Shown here piece by piece: positions 27,549 through 37,086 of a stretch of 64,000 nucleotides of DNA. Under the pieces are notes generated by a model. The model was not told where the DNA came from and made no database searches. It saw nothing but the letters and a program-made list of their open reading frames with translations. This DNA is from Salinicola socius (lineage in GTDB: Bacteria > Pseudomonadota > Gammaproteobacteria > Pseudomonadales > Halomonadaceae), in NCBI RefSeq assembly GCF_001937195.1, contig NZ_MSDO01000025.1:1-64000 (forward strand), written 5' to 3'. Made by a program: the position numbers and the translations under genes. Each line of letters begins with the position of its first letter. Within the stretch, counting starts at the first letter, position 1.

Positions 27549-27596
27549 TCCGGCATAGGCGGATCTGGCATAGGCGGATCTGGCACCGGTTGATCT
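27537..27596. repeat. 15-bp tandem repeat at the 3' end of the membrane protein gene
   Basis: Four consecutive 15-bp units: GAGGCCGGCTGATCC (27537, overlapping the last codons), GGCATAGGCGGATCT twice in identical form (27552 and 27567) and GGCACCGGTTGATCT (27582). The first and last are degenerate versions of the middle two, as expected of a small minisatellite that grew from the gene end. Confidence 0.85.
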
Positions 27597-27676
27597 CATA
27601 CCGGCCCTGCCAGCGGATACAAGCAGCCATACGACCTCTGTCACGCCAGTGGCCACGTTACCCGGGGCGGGAACGA

Positions 27677-27714
27677 GAAAGCCGCCCATCCCTGGGAGGG
27701 AGTGGGCGGCTTTC
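27677..27714. terminator. bidirectional terminator between convergent genes
   Basis: GAAAGCCGCCCA (27677-27688) and TGGGCGGCTTTC (27703-27714) form a 12-bp stem with flanking A and T tracts. It lies between the plus-strand membrane protein gene and the minus-strand response regulator gene and can serve both. Confidence 0.8.
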
Positions 27715-27775
27715 GATAGCTTCTCGATCCCGGCGTACGATACCCGACCGAAAATCAATGTGGATCGAGAAACGT

Positions 27776-28441
27776 CTAGTTGTCGGTAACCTTGGGTGGT
27801 TCGATCTCCAGCTTCTGAGCGGCGATCACCGCCTGGGTGCGGGAGTGAACCCCCAGCTTGCGAAGAATCGCTGTCACATGGGCCTTGATGGTGGCCTCGG
27901 AAACATTGAGTTCGTAGGCGATCTGCTTGTTGAGCAGCCCCTCGGTCAACATGTTGAGTACTCGAAACTGCTGTGGCGTCAGTGACGCGATCGCCTCCGC
28001 GAAACGCGTGTCTTCCTCATTCCCATCGCCCATGACCCCCGCCAATTCGGGAGGCAACCAGACTTCACCTTTGAGCACCTCTCCGATCGCTTCGGCGATG
28101 GTATCCAGTGAGGCGGATTTCGGAATGAAGCCCGACGCGCCATAGTCGATGGCGCGTCGAACGACATTGACCTCTTCACTGCCGGATACTACCGTCACCG
28201 GGATATCCGGCATCTGCCCGCGCAACTGGATCAGCCCGGAGAATCCGTGAGCGCCGGGCATATGCAGATCAAGCAGGATCAAGTCGGCATCGGGATGCCG
28301 AGTGACGACCTCTGTCGTGGCCTCCATGGTGTCCGCCTCGACGATTTCCGCTTGCGGCGAAACCTGTCGCAATGCCTGATTGAGAGCCGCCCGGAAGAGT
28401 GGGTGGTCATCGGCAACGATGAATTTCTGGGCAAAAGCCAT
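27776..28441 (-). CDS. NarL/LuxR-type response regulator
   Basis: A 221-residue two-component regulator. The receiver domain (residues 1-120) has the acidic pocket VADDHP, the phospho-acceptor Asp58 in LILLDLHMPG, the VSGSE switch and the conserved Lys in IPKSAS. The C-terminal LuxR-type HTH (about 148-205) has LTPQQFRVLNMLTEGLLNKQ and ATIKAHVTAILRKL. GGAGGAG precedes the ATG. No histidine kinase gene is adjacent. It lies downstream of acs in the same direction; in pseudomonads AgmR/ErdR-type regulators of this class control acetyl-CoA synthetase and alcohol oxidation, so that role is plausible. Confidence 0.9.
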   Translation of the reverse strand: MAFAQKFIVADDHPLFRAALNQALRQVSPQAEIVEADTMEATTEVVTRHPDADLILLDLHMPGAHGFSGLIQLRGQMPDIPVTVVSGSEEVNVVRRAIDYGASGFIPKSASLDTIAEAIGEVLKGEVWLPPELAGVMGDGNEEDTRFAEAIASLTPQQFRVLNMLTEGLLNKQIAYELNVSEATIKAHVTAILRKLGVHSRTQAVIAAQKLEIEPPKVTDN

Positions 28442-28829
28442 TGATTCTCCTCCGGCGCTGTCTAGATATGTGGCGAGATAGCCGGTTCACTGTCGCCATC
28501 TGGACAAGATGATTCAACTATTGATTAACAGCATGTTACCCCATGCGATCGTGGAATCCCAAGTCTCAAATCAACGGGAGGAAAATCCCAGGATAATGGC
28601 TGAGTAAACATGCCATAAAAGCGTAAAAAAAGTTCGATCGTCCTGGAAAGCTGGCGCGCTTCCCTCCCTTTGGAGCGGCACGAAAAGTACCGGGAGGAGA
28701 GCCTCTTTCAAGACAATCGAACGATAATCATCGATCAATAAAAACCAGGAAGATTTAGCTTAACTAATCATATAGTTAATACGCCGCCTGGTGGTGGGTG
28801 CACCGGTTCGCCCGGTGCACCGGGAAGCG
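28442..28829. other. intergenic region between acs and response regulator gene
   Basis: A 388-bp gap without coding potential. It contains the hairpin at 28797-28821 just after the acs stop, an AT-rich inverted repeat TTAACTA-N6-TAGTTAA at 28760-28779, and near 28450 the ribosome site of the response regulator gene. The promoter of that gene should lie here. Confidence 0.6.
28797..28821 (-). terminator. hairpin after acs
   Basis: GGTGCACCGG (28797-28806) and CCGGTGCACC (28812-28821) form a perfect 10-bp stem with a 5-base loop, 9 bp past the acs stop. It lacks a T-run on the minus strand, so it is either a rho-assisted terminator or an mRNA 3'-end stabiliser. Confidence 0.55.
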
Positions 28830-30782
28830 TCATGATTTCAGATGACGGTTCTCGATCAGGTCTTCCACCACGCTGGGATCGGCAAGCGTGGAGGTATCTC
28901 CCAGGCCATCACACTCGTTGGCGGCGATCTTGCGCAGAATACGGCGCATGATCTTGCCGGAGCGGGTCTTCGGTAACCCTGGGGCCCATTGAAGCACATC
29001 GGGCGTCGCGATCGGGCCAATATCCTTGCGCACCCACTGCTTGAGTTCCTGCTTCAGCTCGTCGCTGGGTTCGACGTCATCGTTGAGCGTGACGTAGACG
29101 TAAATTCCCTGACCTTTTATATCATGCGGATAACCGACGACTGCGGCTTCGGCTACGGATTGATGAGCCACCAGGGAAGACTCGATTTCCGCCGTTCCCA
29201 TCCGGTGGCCGGAGACATTCAGCACGTCGTCGATGCGTCCCGTGATCCAGTAATCGCCATCGACATCACGACGGCAACCGTCCCCGGTGAAATAGACGCC
29301 TTCATAGGTCGAAAAGTAGGTTTGCACGAAGCGTTCGTGATTGTTCCAGATCGAACGCGCCTGCCCGGGCCAGGAATCCAGAATTACCAGATTGCCGTCG
29401 GTCGCCCCTTCCAGACGTTGCCCCTCGTTATCGAGGAGCGCCGGCTGAACGCCGAAGAACGGCTTGGTCGCGCAACCCGGTTTCAGATCGGTCGCGCCAG
29501 GAAGCGGCGTGATCATGTGACCGCCGGTTTCGGTCTGCCACCAGGTATCCATGATCGGACAGTTCGAGTTGCCCACCACCCGATAGAACCAGTCCCAGGC
29601 TTCGGGATTGATCGGCTCGCCGACGGATCCGAGTATCCGGAGAGAGTCGCGTCGACTGTCGTCCATGATGTGCTCGCCGTGCGCCATCAGCGAGCGGATC
29701 GCTGTCGGCGAAGTGTAGAGAATCGCTACCTGGTGCTTGTCGACGATCTGCCCGATCCGGCCATGAGTCGGATAGGTCGGCACGCCTTCGAACATCAACG
29801 TCGTGGCGCCATTGGCAAGGGGACCATAGACGATATAGCTGTGGCCGGTAATCCAGCCGACATCGGCGGCGCACCAGTAAACTTCGCCGTCGTGGTAGTC
29901 GAAAACGGTACGATGCGTCAGTGCAGCGTAGAGCAGATAACCGCCGGAGGTATGCTTCAGTCCTTTCGGCGTTCCCGTCGACCCGGAGGTGTAGAGAATG
30001 AATAGCGGATCCTCGGCATTCATCGTCTCGGCGGGACAGTCGGTGTCCTGCGGGTCGACGACCTCGTCGAACCAGAGATCGCGACCCTCGTGCCACTCGA
30101 TATCGCCGCCGGTACGCTTGACCACCAGCACGGAGTCGACCACATCGGTCCCCTCGCGAGTCAACGCCGCGTCGACGTTATCCTTGAGCGGAACCTGCTT
30201 GCCGCCGCGAACCGATTCATCGGCAGTGATGACCACCCGAGACTGGGAGTCGACGATACGCCCTGCCAGTGCATCGGGTGAAAAGCCGCCAAACACCACC
30301 GAGTGGACCGCGCCGATGCGCGCACATGCCAGCATGGCCATGGCCGCTTCCGGCACCATCGGCATGTAGAGCGTGACTGTATCGCCCTTGCCGATCCCGA
30401 GAGACTTGAGGCCATTGGCGAGCTGCGAGACCCGCTGATGCAGCTCGCGATAGGTGATGATCTTGTGATCGTTCGGATCGTCGCCTTCCCAGATGATGGC
30501 AGGCTGATCGCCGCGCGAGTCCAGATGGCGATCGAGACAGTTGTGGGCGACATTGAGTTCGCCGTCCTCGAACCAGCGGATGTCGACATTGTCGGAAGCA
30601 AACGACGTGTTCTTGATGGTGGCTGGCTTGCGACTCCAGCTCAGGCTTTCGGCCTGCTCACGCCAGAAGCCTTCGGGATCCTCGACGGACTGACGATAGA
30701 GCGACTCATAGCGATCGCGATCGACCCAGGCATCGGCCGCCAAGCGCTCATCGACAGGATATACGCGCTGCTGTTCGCTCAT
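28830..30782 (-). CDS. acs: acetyl-CoA synthetase
   Basis: A 650-residue AMP-forming acetate-CoA ligase (E. coli Acs is 652). The adenylation motifs [11 protein letters not shown] near residue 265 and WWQTETGG near 415 are exact, and the C-terminal [12 protein letters not shown] carries the lysine that is acetylated for regulation in this family. It converts acetate, ATP and CoA to acetyl-CoA through acetyl-AMP, allowing growth on acetate. A 261-bp upstream gap holds its promoter; a NarL-type response regulator gene follows. Confidence 0.97.
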   Translation of the reverse strand: MSEQQRVYPVDERLAADAWVDRDRYESLYRQSVEDPEGFWREQAESLSWSRKPATIKNTSFASDNVDIRWFEDGELNVAHNCLDRHLDSRGDQPAIIWEGDDPNDHKIITYRELHQRVSQLANGLKSLGIGKGDTVTLYMPMVPEAAMAMLACARIGAVHSVVFGGFSPDALAGRIVDSQSRVVITADESVRGGKQVPLKDNVDAALTREGTDVVDSVLVVKRTGGDIEWHEGRDLWFDEVVDPQDTDCPAETMNAEDPLFILYTSGSTGTPKGLKHTSGGYLLYAALTHRTVFDYHDGEVYWCAADVGWITGHSYIVYGPLANGATTLMFEGVPTYPTHGRIGQIVDKHQVAILYTSPTAIRSLMAHGEHIMDDSRRDSLRILGSVGEPINPEAWDWFYRVVGNSNCPIMDTWWQTETGGHMITPLPGATDLKPGCATKPFFGVQPALLDNEGQRLEGATDGNLVILDSWPGQARSIWNNHERFVQTYFSTYEGVYFTGDGCRRDVDGDYWITGRIDDVLNVSGHRMGTAEIESSLVAHQSVAEAAVVGYPHDIKGQGIYVYVTLNDDVEPSDELKQELKQWVRKDIGPIATPDVLQWAPGLPKTRSGKIMRRILRKIAANECDGLGDTSTLADPSVVEDLIENRHLKS

Positions 30783-31043
30783 GCTCCAGACTCCCTGTTG
30801 ATCGTGCTGCGTTCGTACTCGTTCGACGGTGAAAGCCTAGCCGGCTCAAGGTGATAGACCATCGACGGTCAAGTCGGCCAGCATATAACGACGGCACCGG
30901 CCACCCCCTATTAGACCTTCGTCTCAATATGTTTCGGCAAGCGTCCCCGATTCAGCCAATCCTCCGGAACCGGGCGCTGTCAGTGGCTGGCAGACGCACG
31001 TGGTTTCAGGCTTGGCGATGGCTGCGAGCCGAACGCGCCGGCG
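30783..31043. promoter_or_regulatory. upstream region of acs
   Basis: A 261-bp gap between the SprT-like gene end and the acs start. No coding sequence is evident. The acs promoter must lie here, but I cannot assign -35/-10 boxes or activator sites with confidence. Confidence 0.4.
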
Positions 31044-31643
31044 TTATCCCGACGCTTCCCGATAGGCAAACGTCAATGTCGCGCGACAATGACGACAACG
31101 ATAGCGCATCCCTTTCGACACCTGTGCATGACGGCGACCGGTGAAGCGATGCAGTGTCTCGCAGCGACAGCGATAACAGTAAGGCGCGGGGCTGGCGCGA
31201 GTCACATCGAAACGATGCGTGGTGACCGGCGTCAGCCCATAGAGCTTGCGCATCACGCTCTGCCACTCATGCCCGTGGGGTCGGGCTTTGGCTCCATCCT
31301 CGAGATGAAAGACCAGCCAGTGCGCCATTTCATGAGGCACGATCTCGTCCATGAAGGCCTGCCGGTTTTCGCGCAGCAGCGTTCGATTGAAGCGCAGTCC
31401 GCCGCGCTGGTAATGCGCCTGCCCGGCGCTTCTGCCGCGTAGATCGAACCAGATTCCGGGTCTCGGTAATTCAGGATGCACTTCGCGAGCGAGCCGCCAG
31501 GCAGCGTCGGCTCGGTGCAGCAACGCCTCTTCCAGCGACGCATGATCAAGCGCAGCCAGCGCCTGGGCATCACTTTGGCCGAGCGCGGGAGAGGCAGGAG
31601 AGGAACGCAGATGGGTCATGGGATGATAGAATGCCGGGGACAT
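31044..31643 (-). CDS. sprT: SprT-like zinc metallopeptidase-fold protein
   Basis: About 199 residues. The core has the zinc motif HEMAHWLVFH and the third ligand region PHGHEWQSVM, as in E. coli SprT and eukaryotic Spartan. A C-terminal zinc ribbon follows with CYRCRCE and YRCRHCRA cysteine pairs. Family members act on DNA-protein crosslinks in eukaryotes; the bacterial role is not established. The frame is open to 31760 and no candidate start has a good ribosome site; I chose ATG 31643 because it gives a length near the family's, with ATG 31691 and 31619 as alternatives. It diverges from the UPF0149 gene. Confidence 0.78.
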   Translation of the reverse strand: MSPAFYHPMTHLRSSPASPALGQSDAQALAALDHASLEEALLHRADAAWRLAREVHPELPRPGIWFDLRGRSAGQAHYQRGGLRFNRTLLRENRQAFMDEIVPHEMAHWLVFHLEDGAKARPHGHEWQSVMRKLYGLTPVTTHRFDVTRASPAPYCYRCRCETLHRFTGRRHAQVSKGMRYRCRHCRATLTFAYREASG

Positions 31644-31722
31644 GAACGGGCGTCCAGCCCATTGAGCCCTTGCAAGATTCAGGTTGTCCATACATTCATA
31701 TCGCCATGATCTGGAGCGCCGC

Positions 31723-32409
31723 ATGCCTGACCTCTCGTCCGAATCACCGGATGACGCCATCGAAAGCCAACCGCCTCTGGGCGACGATGCGCTGGCGCGC
31801 CTCGATGACTACCTGGACGACGAACGCCTCGGTGAACAAGCGCCCGATGTCATCGCCGCCCACGGCTATCTGGTTGCGCTGGCTGTCTCTCCTCGCGACA
31901 TCGAACCTAAACAGTGGATCGCCGAGCTGTTCGAAGGAGAGCCGCCGTTCGACAGCGTCGATGAGCGCGATGAGATTCTGGGCCTGCTGGAGACGCTCAA
32001 GAGCAATGCCGGCAGCATTCTGGAGCGCGGACACTGGGTCGAGCTGCCGTTCGACACCGAGCTCGACGAGGCCGGCGAGATGGCTGCCGCCATCGAGGAT
32101 TGGTGCGCCGGATTCATGCAAGGCGTCTTTCTCGACGAAGGAGCCTGGTTCTCGCAGGATGAATCTCACGTGGCCGCCCTGCTGCTGCCGTTCATGGCGC
32201 TATCGGGATTGTTCGATGACGAGCCGGAGATCGAGGAAATGATCGCCGAGGACGAACAGTTCGTCGCCCTGGCGCGCCAGCTGCCGGAGCTGACGCTGGA
32301 TCTCTACCTGCATTTTCGGGTGCCACCGGAACCCTCTGGGGGCAAGAACAAGGGCAAGGCGGCAGGCAAGGCCTCGTCCGGCGGGCGCAAGCGCGGCCGC
32401 AAGCGCTGA
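31723..32409 (+). CDS. UPF0149 (YgfB/YecA) family protein
   Basis: A 228-residue acidic helical protein of the YgfB/YecA group: GYLVALAVSPRDIEPKQWIAELF, EDWCAGFMQGVFLDE and LYLHFR are family blocks. YgfB relatives act as regulators in some pseudomonads; the function here is unknown. In place of the zinc-binding SEC-C tail of YecA it has a basic, glycine-rich C terminus (about residues 205-228, Lys/Arg rich), which contrasts with its acidic body and might bind nucleic acid. GGAG lies six bases before the ATG at 31723, better than the ATG 13 codons upstream. Confidence 0.85.
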   Translation: MPDLSSESPDDAIESQPPLGDDALARLDDYLDDERLGEQAPDVIAAHGYLVALAVSPRDIEPKQWIAELFEGEPPFDSVDERDEILGLLETLKSNAGSILERGHWVELPFDTELDEAGEMAAAIEDWCAGFMQGVFLDEGAWFSQDESHVAALLLPFMALSGLFDDEPEIEEMIAEDEQFVALARQLPELTLDLYLHFRVPPEPSGGKNKGKAAGKASSGGRKRGRKR

Positions 32410-32432
32410 GACAGCGCTGACCGTGTCTCGCC

Positions 32433-32453
32433 AGCGGCTCCGCCGGAGCCGCT
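32433..32453. terminator. hairpin between convergent UPF0149 and clsB-like genes
   Basis: AGCGGCTCC-GCC-GGAGCCGCT is a perfect 9-bp stem with a 3-base loop, 24 bp past the UPF0149 stop. No T-run follows, so termination strength is uncertain. Confidence 0.5.
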
Positions 32454-32475
32454 CGATGGCGGTGTCGGCGGCGAT

Positions 32476-33603
32476 CTACTTGAGTCGCGTCACCCAGGCA
32501 TTGAGCGTGCCGAACAGCCATTCTCTCACTCGCTGGACCCACGATCGCTCGGCCCAGCTTGCGGCATCGATACGCTCACTGGCGGCAAAGTTGCGCTCGA
32601 AAAGCTGCGCGATCTCCGCGGCAAAGTCGGCATCATCGATCTCCTGGTTGGCTTCCAGATTCCACTGCAGACTCCAGTGGTCGAAGTTGCACGATCCCAG
32701 CGATACCCAGTCGTCGACGACGCTGAACTTGGCGTGAATGAAATTGGGCTGGAATTCATAGATCCTGACGCCCGCCTTGAGCAGTCGACCGTAGAACCGC
32801 TGACCGGCGTAGCGAACGCCCGGATGATCGTGGTGGCCGCCTGCCAACAACAGGCGCACATCGATACCGCGGCGCGCAGCGCGAGCCAGCGCCCGGCGAA
32901 GGCTGAGCGTCGGCACGAAATAGGGCGTACACAACCACAGCCTGCGATGGGCGGTGCCGATGCGTCCCTGAAGCGAGACCCGAATCGCCTGATAACGATG
33001 TCCTCGCCCCCAAATGGCGCGACCGCGCATGCCGCCGGCGACGGGCTCGGTCGGCAATGAAGCCACCGGAATCGATCGCGACAAGCGCGTTCGCGTCCCT
33101 CCGCCTCTGGTCAGCGGAGAATCCCAGACCTGGGCGAACAACCGCATCCAGTCCTCGACAACCGGCCCCTGAATGCGCACGGCGACCTCGTACCAGGCGT
33201 CGACGAACTCGTCGACGATGCCGAAACCACCGGTAAACGCGGTGACGCCATCGACGATAACGAGCTTGCGATGATCGCGCATCAGATTGCCGCCCAACCG
33301 CGTCACCGACAGCGGATTGAAGAATCGCAGCTCGACCCCGCCATCCCGCAGTCGCTGCCGATCGCTGTTCGTCAGGCCCATGCTACCGACGCCGTCGAGC
33401 ATCAGCTTGACCTCGACCCCGCGCGCCGACGCCGCTGCCAGGGCATCGATGAAGCGCTCGGCCAGAGAGCCCGATTCCATCAGGTAGAGTTCGATCCACA
33501 AATGGCGCTGAGCGCCTTCGATGGCCTCTCGCATGGCCGGCCAGAACCGCTTGCCTTCCGGCAACAGTTCGAATCGGTTGCCGTCCCTCCACGTCACTTG
33601 CAT
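32476..33603 (-). CDS. phospholipase D superfamily protein, cardiolipin synthase B-like
   Basis: A 375-residue protein with two HKD half-sites: DHRKLVIVDG (about residue 115) and HAKFSVVDD with the following GSCNFDHWS (about residue 295). Two such motifs make one active site that transfers phosphatidyl groups through a phosphohistidine. The length and the WIELYLMESG opening match ClsB-type cardiolipin synthases, which lack the N-terminal membrane segments of ClsA. AAGGAGG supports the ATG at 33603 (the preceding in-frame codon is TTG). It diverges from plsB, giving a phospholipid-synthesis neighbourhood. Confidence 0.88.
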   Translation of the reverse strand: MQVTWRDGNRFELLPEGKRFWPAMREAIEGAQRHLWIELYLMESGSLAERFIDALAAASARGVEVKLMLDGVGSMGLTNSDRQRLRDGGVELRFFNPLSVTRLGGNLMRDHRKLVIVDGVTAFTGGFGIVDEFVDAWYEVAVRIQGPVVEDWMRLFAQVWDSPLTRGGGTRTRLSRSIPVASLPTEPVAGGMRGRAIWGRGHRYQAIRVSLQGRIGTAHRRLWLCTPYFVPTLSLRRALARAARRGIDVRLLLAGGHHDHPGVRYAGQRFYGRLLKAGVRIYEFQPNFIHAKFSVVDDWVSLGSCNFDHWSLQWNLEANQEIDDADFAAEIAQLFERNFAASERIDAASWAERSWVQRVREWLFGTLNAWVTRLK

Positions 33604-33810
33604 CAACTGCCGCCTCCTTGGTCGCCGACGATTGACGCACGTTTACGGTGACAAGGAAAGCGGGTCGTTTGGGGTCATCGCTGCCGGCCAGGCTTGTCGC
33701 TATACTCGGACGTTTTGCGGACGAAATTGTCTCGATGCTGGCGCTTTTGAGACTTCAAGGAACAAGGCTTCCAATGTTCGGAGATGCAATGACCAGGGGA
33801 TTCAACGATC

Positions 33811-36231
33811 GTGATTGAACTTCAACGACTGTGGCATCGCCTGGTCAGTCGCGTGCTCGATCGCTGGCTTGCCTTTCGCCTGGTCGAGCCGGAACCCTTC
33901 GCGCTCGATGCCACGCTACCGACTTTCTATGTCATCGCCCGCCCTTCGCTGACCGACGAGCTGGCTGTCGAACGCCTGACCCGGGATCTCGATCTCCCCG
34001 GCGCTGGTGAATGGCACTCATTGGACCGCGCCCTGCTTCCCGGCTGCTTCGCACTGCCGCGTTTGCGGGGGAGCCGCGGGAGAATTCGAGGCCAGCATTC
34101 GGCTCATCTGCAGCAGTTGCTGGATGCGCTCGACAACGACACCACCCTGGACGCCCAATTGGTGCCGGTCAGCGTGTTCTGGAGTCGCGCACCCGGCAAG
34201 GATTTCGGCTTCTGGAAGATGATGGCCGCCGACGACTGGGCCTGGAGCGGGCGTTTACGCCGACTGCTGTCGGTGGCCGTCAACGGCCGTCATCTGGAAG
34301 CGCACTTCGGAGAGCCGATCCGGCTAAGGCCGCTGATCGACGACCCGGCCGTCACCTTGACCCAGCGCAAGGTTGCCCGGGTACTGCGCGTTCACTTCCG
34401 ACGCATTCGAGCAAGAGTGCTGGGACCGGATATATCGCATCACCGCACGCTGATGCGTGGCGTGGTCGACAGCCGGCCGGTCCAGGCAGCGGTGCTGGAG
34501 GCAGTCGCGGCCAATCGCAGCACGCCGGCGCGTGAACACCGCCGCGCCGAGCGTTACGCCCGCGAAATTGCCTCCAACATGTCGTATCCGATGCTGCGCT
34601 TCTGCTATGAACTGCTAAAGCGGCTGTGGAACCGCCTCTACGATGGCGTCGATGTACACGGCCTCGACGCGGTCAAGGCCATCGCCGGCGAGCGCACGCT
34701 CATCTACGTTCCTTGCCATCGCAGCCATATCGACTATCTGCTGCTCTCCTACGTGCTCTACCGCGAGGGCTTGATGCCGCCGCACATTGCCGCGGGCCGC
34801 AATCTCGACATGCCGGTCATCGGCGCGTTGCTGCGGCGTGGCGGGGCGTTTTTCCTGCGCCGCAGCTTCAAGGACAACCGCCTCTATGCGGCGGTCTTCA
34901 ACGAGTATCTGCACCGCCTGATCGCCCGGGGTCATCCGCTGGAGTATTTCATCGAAGGCGGCCGCTCGCGAACCGGTCGAATGCTCTCTCCGCGCCCCGG
35001 CATGCTGGCAATGACATTGCGCTCGTTTGCCCGGGATGCGATCCGCGACGTCGCTTTCGTGCCGGTCTACGTGGGTTACGAAAGAGTCCTGGAAAGCAAC
35101 AGCTATCTGCGCGAGTTACGCGGCGGTAAAAAGAAGAAGGAGTCTCCGCTCGACCTGCTGCGGGTCCTCAAGCATCTACGCGAGCCCCATGGCCGGGTCA
35201 CGGTAAGCGTGGGGGAACCCCTGTCGCTGGCGGGTTTCCTGAGTGAAACGGTTCCCGGATGGCAGGACGATCCCGTTTCGGCGCGCCCGGAATGGTTGAG
35301 TCGAGCCGTCCCGCTACTCGGGGAAACGCTGGCCCGGCGGATCAACGATGCCGCCAGTCTCAATGCCGTCTCGCTGGTGGCGATGACGTTGCTGGCCACC
35401 CCGCACCACACCATCGAATCCGACCTGTTGGCGAACCATATCGGCCTGCTGGTCAGGCTTCAGAAAAACTTGCCCGGCAGCCAGCGCTGTCAGTTGCCGA
35501 CAGGCGAGCCTGCCGACTGGATCGATCAAGCGGTCAGCCTGGGTTTCGTCACCCGGCAGCCGCAGGCGCTTGGCGAATTGATCACCGCACGTCCGGAACA
35601 GGCAACGCTCCTGACCTGGTATCGCAACAACGTTCTGCATCTCTTCATGCATCTGGGGCTGGTGGCATTCGCCTTTCGCAACAACGCTGCCTTCTCGCTG
35701 GACGATCTCGATACGCTGCTGTCGCCGGCCTGGCCGTTACTGGCGCGAGAACTCTATTTCGCGCCGCCGAACGATCCCCGCGAGCGCCTGGCTTCCACGC
35801 TGGCGGCACTGACGGAGGAAGGCCTGCTGCAAGCCACCGCCAACGGCTGGCGCCGACAACCGGGACATCTCGAGTCCAGCGAACATTTGAGACTGCTGGG
35901 CCAGCCGGTGCAGCCCACGCTGGAGCGCGCCTATCTGCTGCTGGCGTCGCTGCTGCGCTATCCCAGCGGCGACCTGACCCGGGAAGCGCTTGAAGAGCAC
36001 AGTCGTCAACTGGCCGAGCGACTGACACTGCTGGCAGGACTCAACGCACCGGAGTTTTTCGACAAGCGGCTGTTCAGCGGGATGCTGGAGACACTTGAGC
36101 AGCAAGGTTGGCTACGTGTCGAGAACGAGCACCTGTTCTACGACGATACGTTGCCACGCCTGCAGATGCGCAGCCGGGCACTGTTCGATCCGGAATTGCG
36201 TCATCGTCTGGTGCGATTGACGCACCAGTAG
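33811..36231 (+). CDS. plsB: glycerol-3-phosphate 1-O-acyltransferase
   Basis: An 806-residue membrane-bound acyltransferase that puts the first acyl chain on glycerol-3-phosphate (E. coli PlsB is 807). The catalytic block HRSHIDYLLL lies near residue 306 and the substrate block EGGRSRTGRM near 383. The family block PVYVGYERVLE and a lysine-rich GGKKKKES segment follow. It starts with GTG behind AGGGG. The neighbouring divergent gene encodes a cardiolipin-synthase-like enzyme. Confidence 0.96.
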   Translation: MIELQRLWHRLVSRVLDRWLAFRLVEPEPFALDATLPTFYVIARPSLTDELAVERLTRDLDLPGAGEWHSLDRALLPGCFALPRLRGSRGRIRGQHSAHLQQLLDALDNDTTLDAQLVPVSVFWSRAPGKDFGFWKMMAADDWAWSGRLRRLLSVAVNGRHLEAHFGEPIRLRPLIDDPAVTLTQRKVARVLRVHFRRIRARVLGPDISHHRTLMRGVVDSRPVQAAVLEAVAANRSTPAREHRRAERYAREIASNMSYPMLRFCYELLKRLWNRLYDGVDVHGLDAVKAIAGERTLIYVPCHRSHIDYLLLSYVLYREGLMPPHIAAGRNLDMPVIGALLRRGGAFFLRRSFKDNRLYAAVFNEYLHRLIARGHPLEYFIEGGRSRTGRMLSPRPGMLAMTLRSFARDAIRDVAFVPVYVGYERVLESNSYLRELRGGKKKKESPLDLLRVLKHLREPHGRVTVSVGEPLSLAGFLSETVPGWQDDPVSARPEWLSRAVPLLGETLARRINDAASLNAVSLVAMTLLATPHHTIESDLLANHIGLLVRLQKNLPGSQRCQLPTGEPADWIDQAVSLGFVTRQPQALGELITARPEQATLLTWYRNNVLHLFMHLGLVAFAFRNNAAFSLDDLDTLLSPAWPLLARELYFAPPNDPRERLASTLAALTEEGLLQATANGWRRQPGHLESSEHLRLLGQPVQPTLERAYLLLASLLRYPSGDLTREALEEHSRQLAERLTLLAGLNAPEFFDKRLFSGMLETLEQQGWLRVENEHLFYDDTLPRLQMRSRALFDPELRHRLVRLTHQ

Positions 36232-36259
36232 GCGCCGGCTCCAGATGGCATTCGATCCC

Positions 36260-37060
36260 TCAGACGATACGCCGGGCAGCTTCGCGCCGGCGCTTGAACT
36301 CATAGATCATCGCCAGTCCGACGGTGAACAGGATCATCAGCAGCGCCAGCGCGTTGACTGCTGGCGTCAGGCCGGTGCGGACCTTGGAGGCAATGTAGAT
36401 CGTCAGCGTGGTGTCATAACCGGCGACGAACAGCGTGGTGTTGTAGTTCTCCAGCGACTGCAGGAACGCCAGCACCGCCGCCGACAGAATCGCCGGCCTG
36501 AGATAGGGCAGCAGAATTCGACGGAACGTCTGCCACTGGCTGGCCCCCAGGTCCAGGGCCGCGCGCTCCAGCGTGCGATCGAAGCGCTGAAGCCGAGCCG
36601 CCACCATCAGCATGACGTAGGCCGCGATGAAGGCGCTCTGGGCAATGATGGTCAGCGCGATACCGCCATTCACGCCCCAGCCGCGCCAGAAAATCAGCGT
36701 CGAGATGCCGATGATCACGCCCGGCGTCAATAGTGGCGACAGAATCAGCGCATAGATGAAGGATTTGCCGCGGCCCTCGACCGTGGTCAGGAAAAGCGCA
36801 CTGGCCACGCCGATGGGGAGCGCCAGGCACAGCACGCCAGCGGCCACCAGCAGGCTGTTGACCAGCGAGTTCCACATGCCACTGTCCGCCCACAGCGCCG
36901 AGAACCACCGCAGCGTGGTACCGGTCCACGGGGTGACGGTGGGAAAACGGCTCTCGTTGAACGTCGCTGCCGCCATGATGATCAGCGGCAGAAACAGATA
37001 GATGAAGAAAACCAGCAGATAGGCCTTGAGCGCCCAGGAGAAGAATCGCGAAGAGCTCAT
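36260..37060 (-). CDS. polyamine-type ABC transporter permease (PotC/PotI-like)
   Basis: A 266-residue inner-membrane permease with six predicted membrane segments and the EAA loop ERAALDLGASQWQTFRRILLP. The PTVTPWTGTTLRWF segment after the first membrane helix is typical of PotC/PotI/YdcV proteins. It is the last gene of a binding protein-ATPase-permease-permease operon and starts 26 bp after the preceding permease gene. Confidence 0.9.
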   Translation of the reverse strand: MSSSRFFSWALKAYLLVFFIYLFLPLIIMAAATFNESRFPTVTPWTGTTLRWFSALWADSGMWNSLVNSLLVAAGVLCLALPIGVASALFLTTVEGRGKSFIYALILSPLLTPGVIIGISTLIFWRGWGVNGGIALTIIAQSAFIAAYVMLMVAARLQRFDRTLERAALDLGASQWQTFRRILLPYLRPAILSAAVLAFLQSLENYNTTLFVAGYDTTLTIYIASKVRTGLTPAVNALALLMILFTVGLAMIYEFKRRREAARRIV

Positions 37061-37086
37061 GAAACGCTGTTCCTGTTTGGCATGGT

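Noticed and set aside
30900-31043. possible short gene upstream of acs
   Set aside because: No ribosome site and no conserved-looking peptide; it is better explained as the acs control region.
33555-33580. tRNA-like T-loop sequence (GTTCGAATC)
   Set aside because: It is inside the phospholipase D coding sequence and has no acceptor stem or anticodon arm around it.
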